A stretch of 64,000 nucleotides of DNA, taken from NCBI RefSeq assembly GCF_013387455.1, contig NZ_VWNC01000005.1, positions 124,001 through 188,000 of the forward strand, given 5' to 3'. A program made the position numbers and the translations under genes. The notes below the pieces were generated by a model. It was not told the origin of the DNA. It saw nothing but the letters and a program-made list of their open reading frames with translations, and ran no database searches. Each line of letters starts with the position of its first letter. Positions within the stretch are counted from its first letter, which is position 1. Below are positions 63,170 to 64,000 of this stretch, piece after piece. Source of the stretch: Mariprofundus sp. NF. Lineage in GTDB: Bacteria; Pseudomonadota; Zetaproteobacteria; Mariprofundales; Mariprofundaceae.

Positions 63170-63957
63170 AGATACAGAAGCAACGCATCGCTATGGCAAT
63201 CGAGTTTGATGGCCGCGTGTTTCATGGTTGGCAGCAACAGGATAATGCCACTTCCGTGCAGGCTGAGCTGCAGGCCGCCCTATTGGCTGTAGAGGGTGAA
63301 ACTGTTGTGACGGTTGCTGCAGGCCGCACTGACAGCGGTGTGCATGCAGAAGCACTCCTGGTTCATGCTGATGTCTCATCAGCGCGCTGGCAGCGCTCTC
63401 ATCTGGCCTATCTGCATGGTCTCAACAGCAGGCTGCCGGATTCGATAAGGGTTGTCGGTGTACGTGCTGTTAAAGCAGATTTTCATGCCCGCTTTGATTG
63501 CCGGGGGCGAACCTATCGATATCTGATATCAAATCGCAATACGCTCTCTGCACTGCATCGCTGGCGCTACTTCTGGGTGCCCAGAGCGTTGAATCTGGAG
63601 GCGATGCAGGAGGCTGCTGCGCACTGTATTGGCAGGCATGATTTTTCATCGCTGCGTGCTTCCGGTTGTCAGGCCGCGCATGCCATTCGTACAATGAGCA
63701 AGGTGGATGTCAGTAGAGATGGTTTTGCTATCTCCATTGAGGTGGCTGGCGATGGTTTTCTCTATCATATGGTACGCAATCTGGTGGGTAATCTGGTCGA
63801 AGTAGGTCTTGGAAAACAGACGCCTGAGCAGTTTCGGGAGCTGTTGGCTCAGCAGGACAGGAGCAGAGGCGCTGCTACGGCACCTGCGCACGGGCTCTAT
63901 TTTATCGATGCCCTATATGATGATTTCAGCGCTTCTGATCTGATTGGTAAAAGCTAG
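63157..63957 (+). CDS. truA: tRNA pseudouridine synthase A
   Basis: 266 residues. The catalytic Asp lies in AAGRTDSGVHAEAL, and RIAMAIEFDGRVFHGWQQQ, ARFDCRGRTYRYLISN and GDGFLYHMVRNLVGNLVEVG, in part, mark the family. TruA makes pseudouridine at positions 38, 39 and 40 in the anticodon arm of many tRNAs. GGGGG four bases before the ATG at 63157 sets the start, inside the preceding gene. The stop is at 63955-63957, 43 bases before the window ends. Confidence 0.97.
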   Translation: MADVEIQKQRIAMAIEFDGRVFHGWQQQDNATSVQAELQAALLAVEGETVVTVAAGRTDSGVHAEALLVHADVSSARWQRSHLAYLHGLNSRLPDSIRVVGVRAVKADFHARFDCRGRTYRYLISNRNTLSALHRWRYFWVPRALNLEAMQEAAAHCIGRHDFSSLRASGCQAAHAIRTMSKVDVSRDGFAISIEVAGDGFLYHMVRNLVGNLVEVGLGKQTPEQFRELLAQQDRSRGAATAPAHGLYFIDALYDDFSASDLIGKS

Positions 63958-64000
63958 GAAAACGCTGATTTGTTGAGCAGCTCCCTAGATTTGGATTGCA

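Overview
The window looks like a continuous stretch of chromosome from a Gram-negative proteobacterium of roughly 50-54 % G+C (by eye). Lipoproteins, type IV pilus motor ATPases, a FimV-like hub, UbiH-type hydroxylases, YaeQ, Hsp15, SixA and the leuB-asd-fimV-truA gene order all point to Pseudomonadota. A complete glycolate oxidase (glcDEF) followed by a serine/alanine-glyoxylate aminotransferase, plus a glycogen cluster, would suit an aerobic or microaerophilic CO2-fixing organism. A zetaproteobacterium such as Mariprofundus is my guess from gene content; the window itself does not prove it. I see no phage, insertion sequence, CRISPR array or rRNA.

Layout. 1-11.1 kb is a signalling block: the tail of a bacteriohemerythrin, a 1565-residue hybrid kinase, a REC-EAL protein, an orphan solute-binding lipoprotein, a PhnD-type sensor kinase broken by a one-base frameshift, a Crp/Fnr regulator and a stand-alone receiver that lacks its phospho-aspartate. 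11.2-18.3 kb is housekeeping: hslR, yaeQ, prfB with its programmed +1 frameshift, a PilZ protein, typA, map and sixA. 18.4-21.8 kb holds an intact NMT1-type sensor kinase related to the broken one. 21.9-25.1 kb holds a hydrolase-OsmC fusion, an MltD-like transglycosylase and a YjdF-type membrane protein. 25.1-33.8 kb is a divergent glycogen/alpha-glucan cluster (malQ, GH57, glgC on minus; pgm, glgB on plus) without glgA. 33.9-39 kb has a DUF6765-type protein, a PlsC-like acyltransferase and three tandem PilT-family ATPases.

From 39.0 to 40.1 kb the DNA is gene-poor and rich in inverted repeats, with one 52-residue His-rich membrane protein and tRNA-Leu(CAA). Next come two overlapping UbiH-family genes, a 100-bp near-perfect palindrome, a TauE-type exporter, a SemiSWEET-like protein, ppiC, glcDEF with the aminotransferase, mutL, a CPA2 antiporter, miaA, hflX, glyA (behind a leader with an intrinsic terminator), nrdR, leuB, asd, a FimV-like protein carrying a repeated ATQxLDxLL motif, an EcfT-like membrane protein and truA.

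How the parts fit. GlcDEF oxidises glycolate to glyoxylate, the aminotransferase makes glycine, and GlyA handles glycine and serine, so a photorespiratory-type salvage route is nearly complete here. GlgC, Pgm, GlgB, MalQ and GH57 cover storage glucan synthesis and remodelling apart from the synthase. PilT/PilU, the FimV-like hub, the EAL protein and the PilZ protein link c-di-GMP signalling to pili. The least explained items are the hairpin-rich block at 39.2-39.5 kb, the 100-bp palindrome at 42.7 kb, the glyA leader and the repeats of the FimV-like tail.
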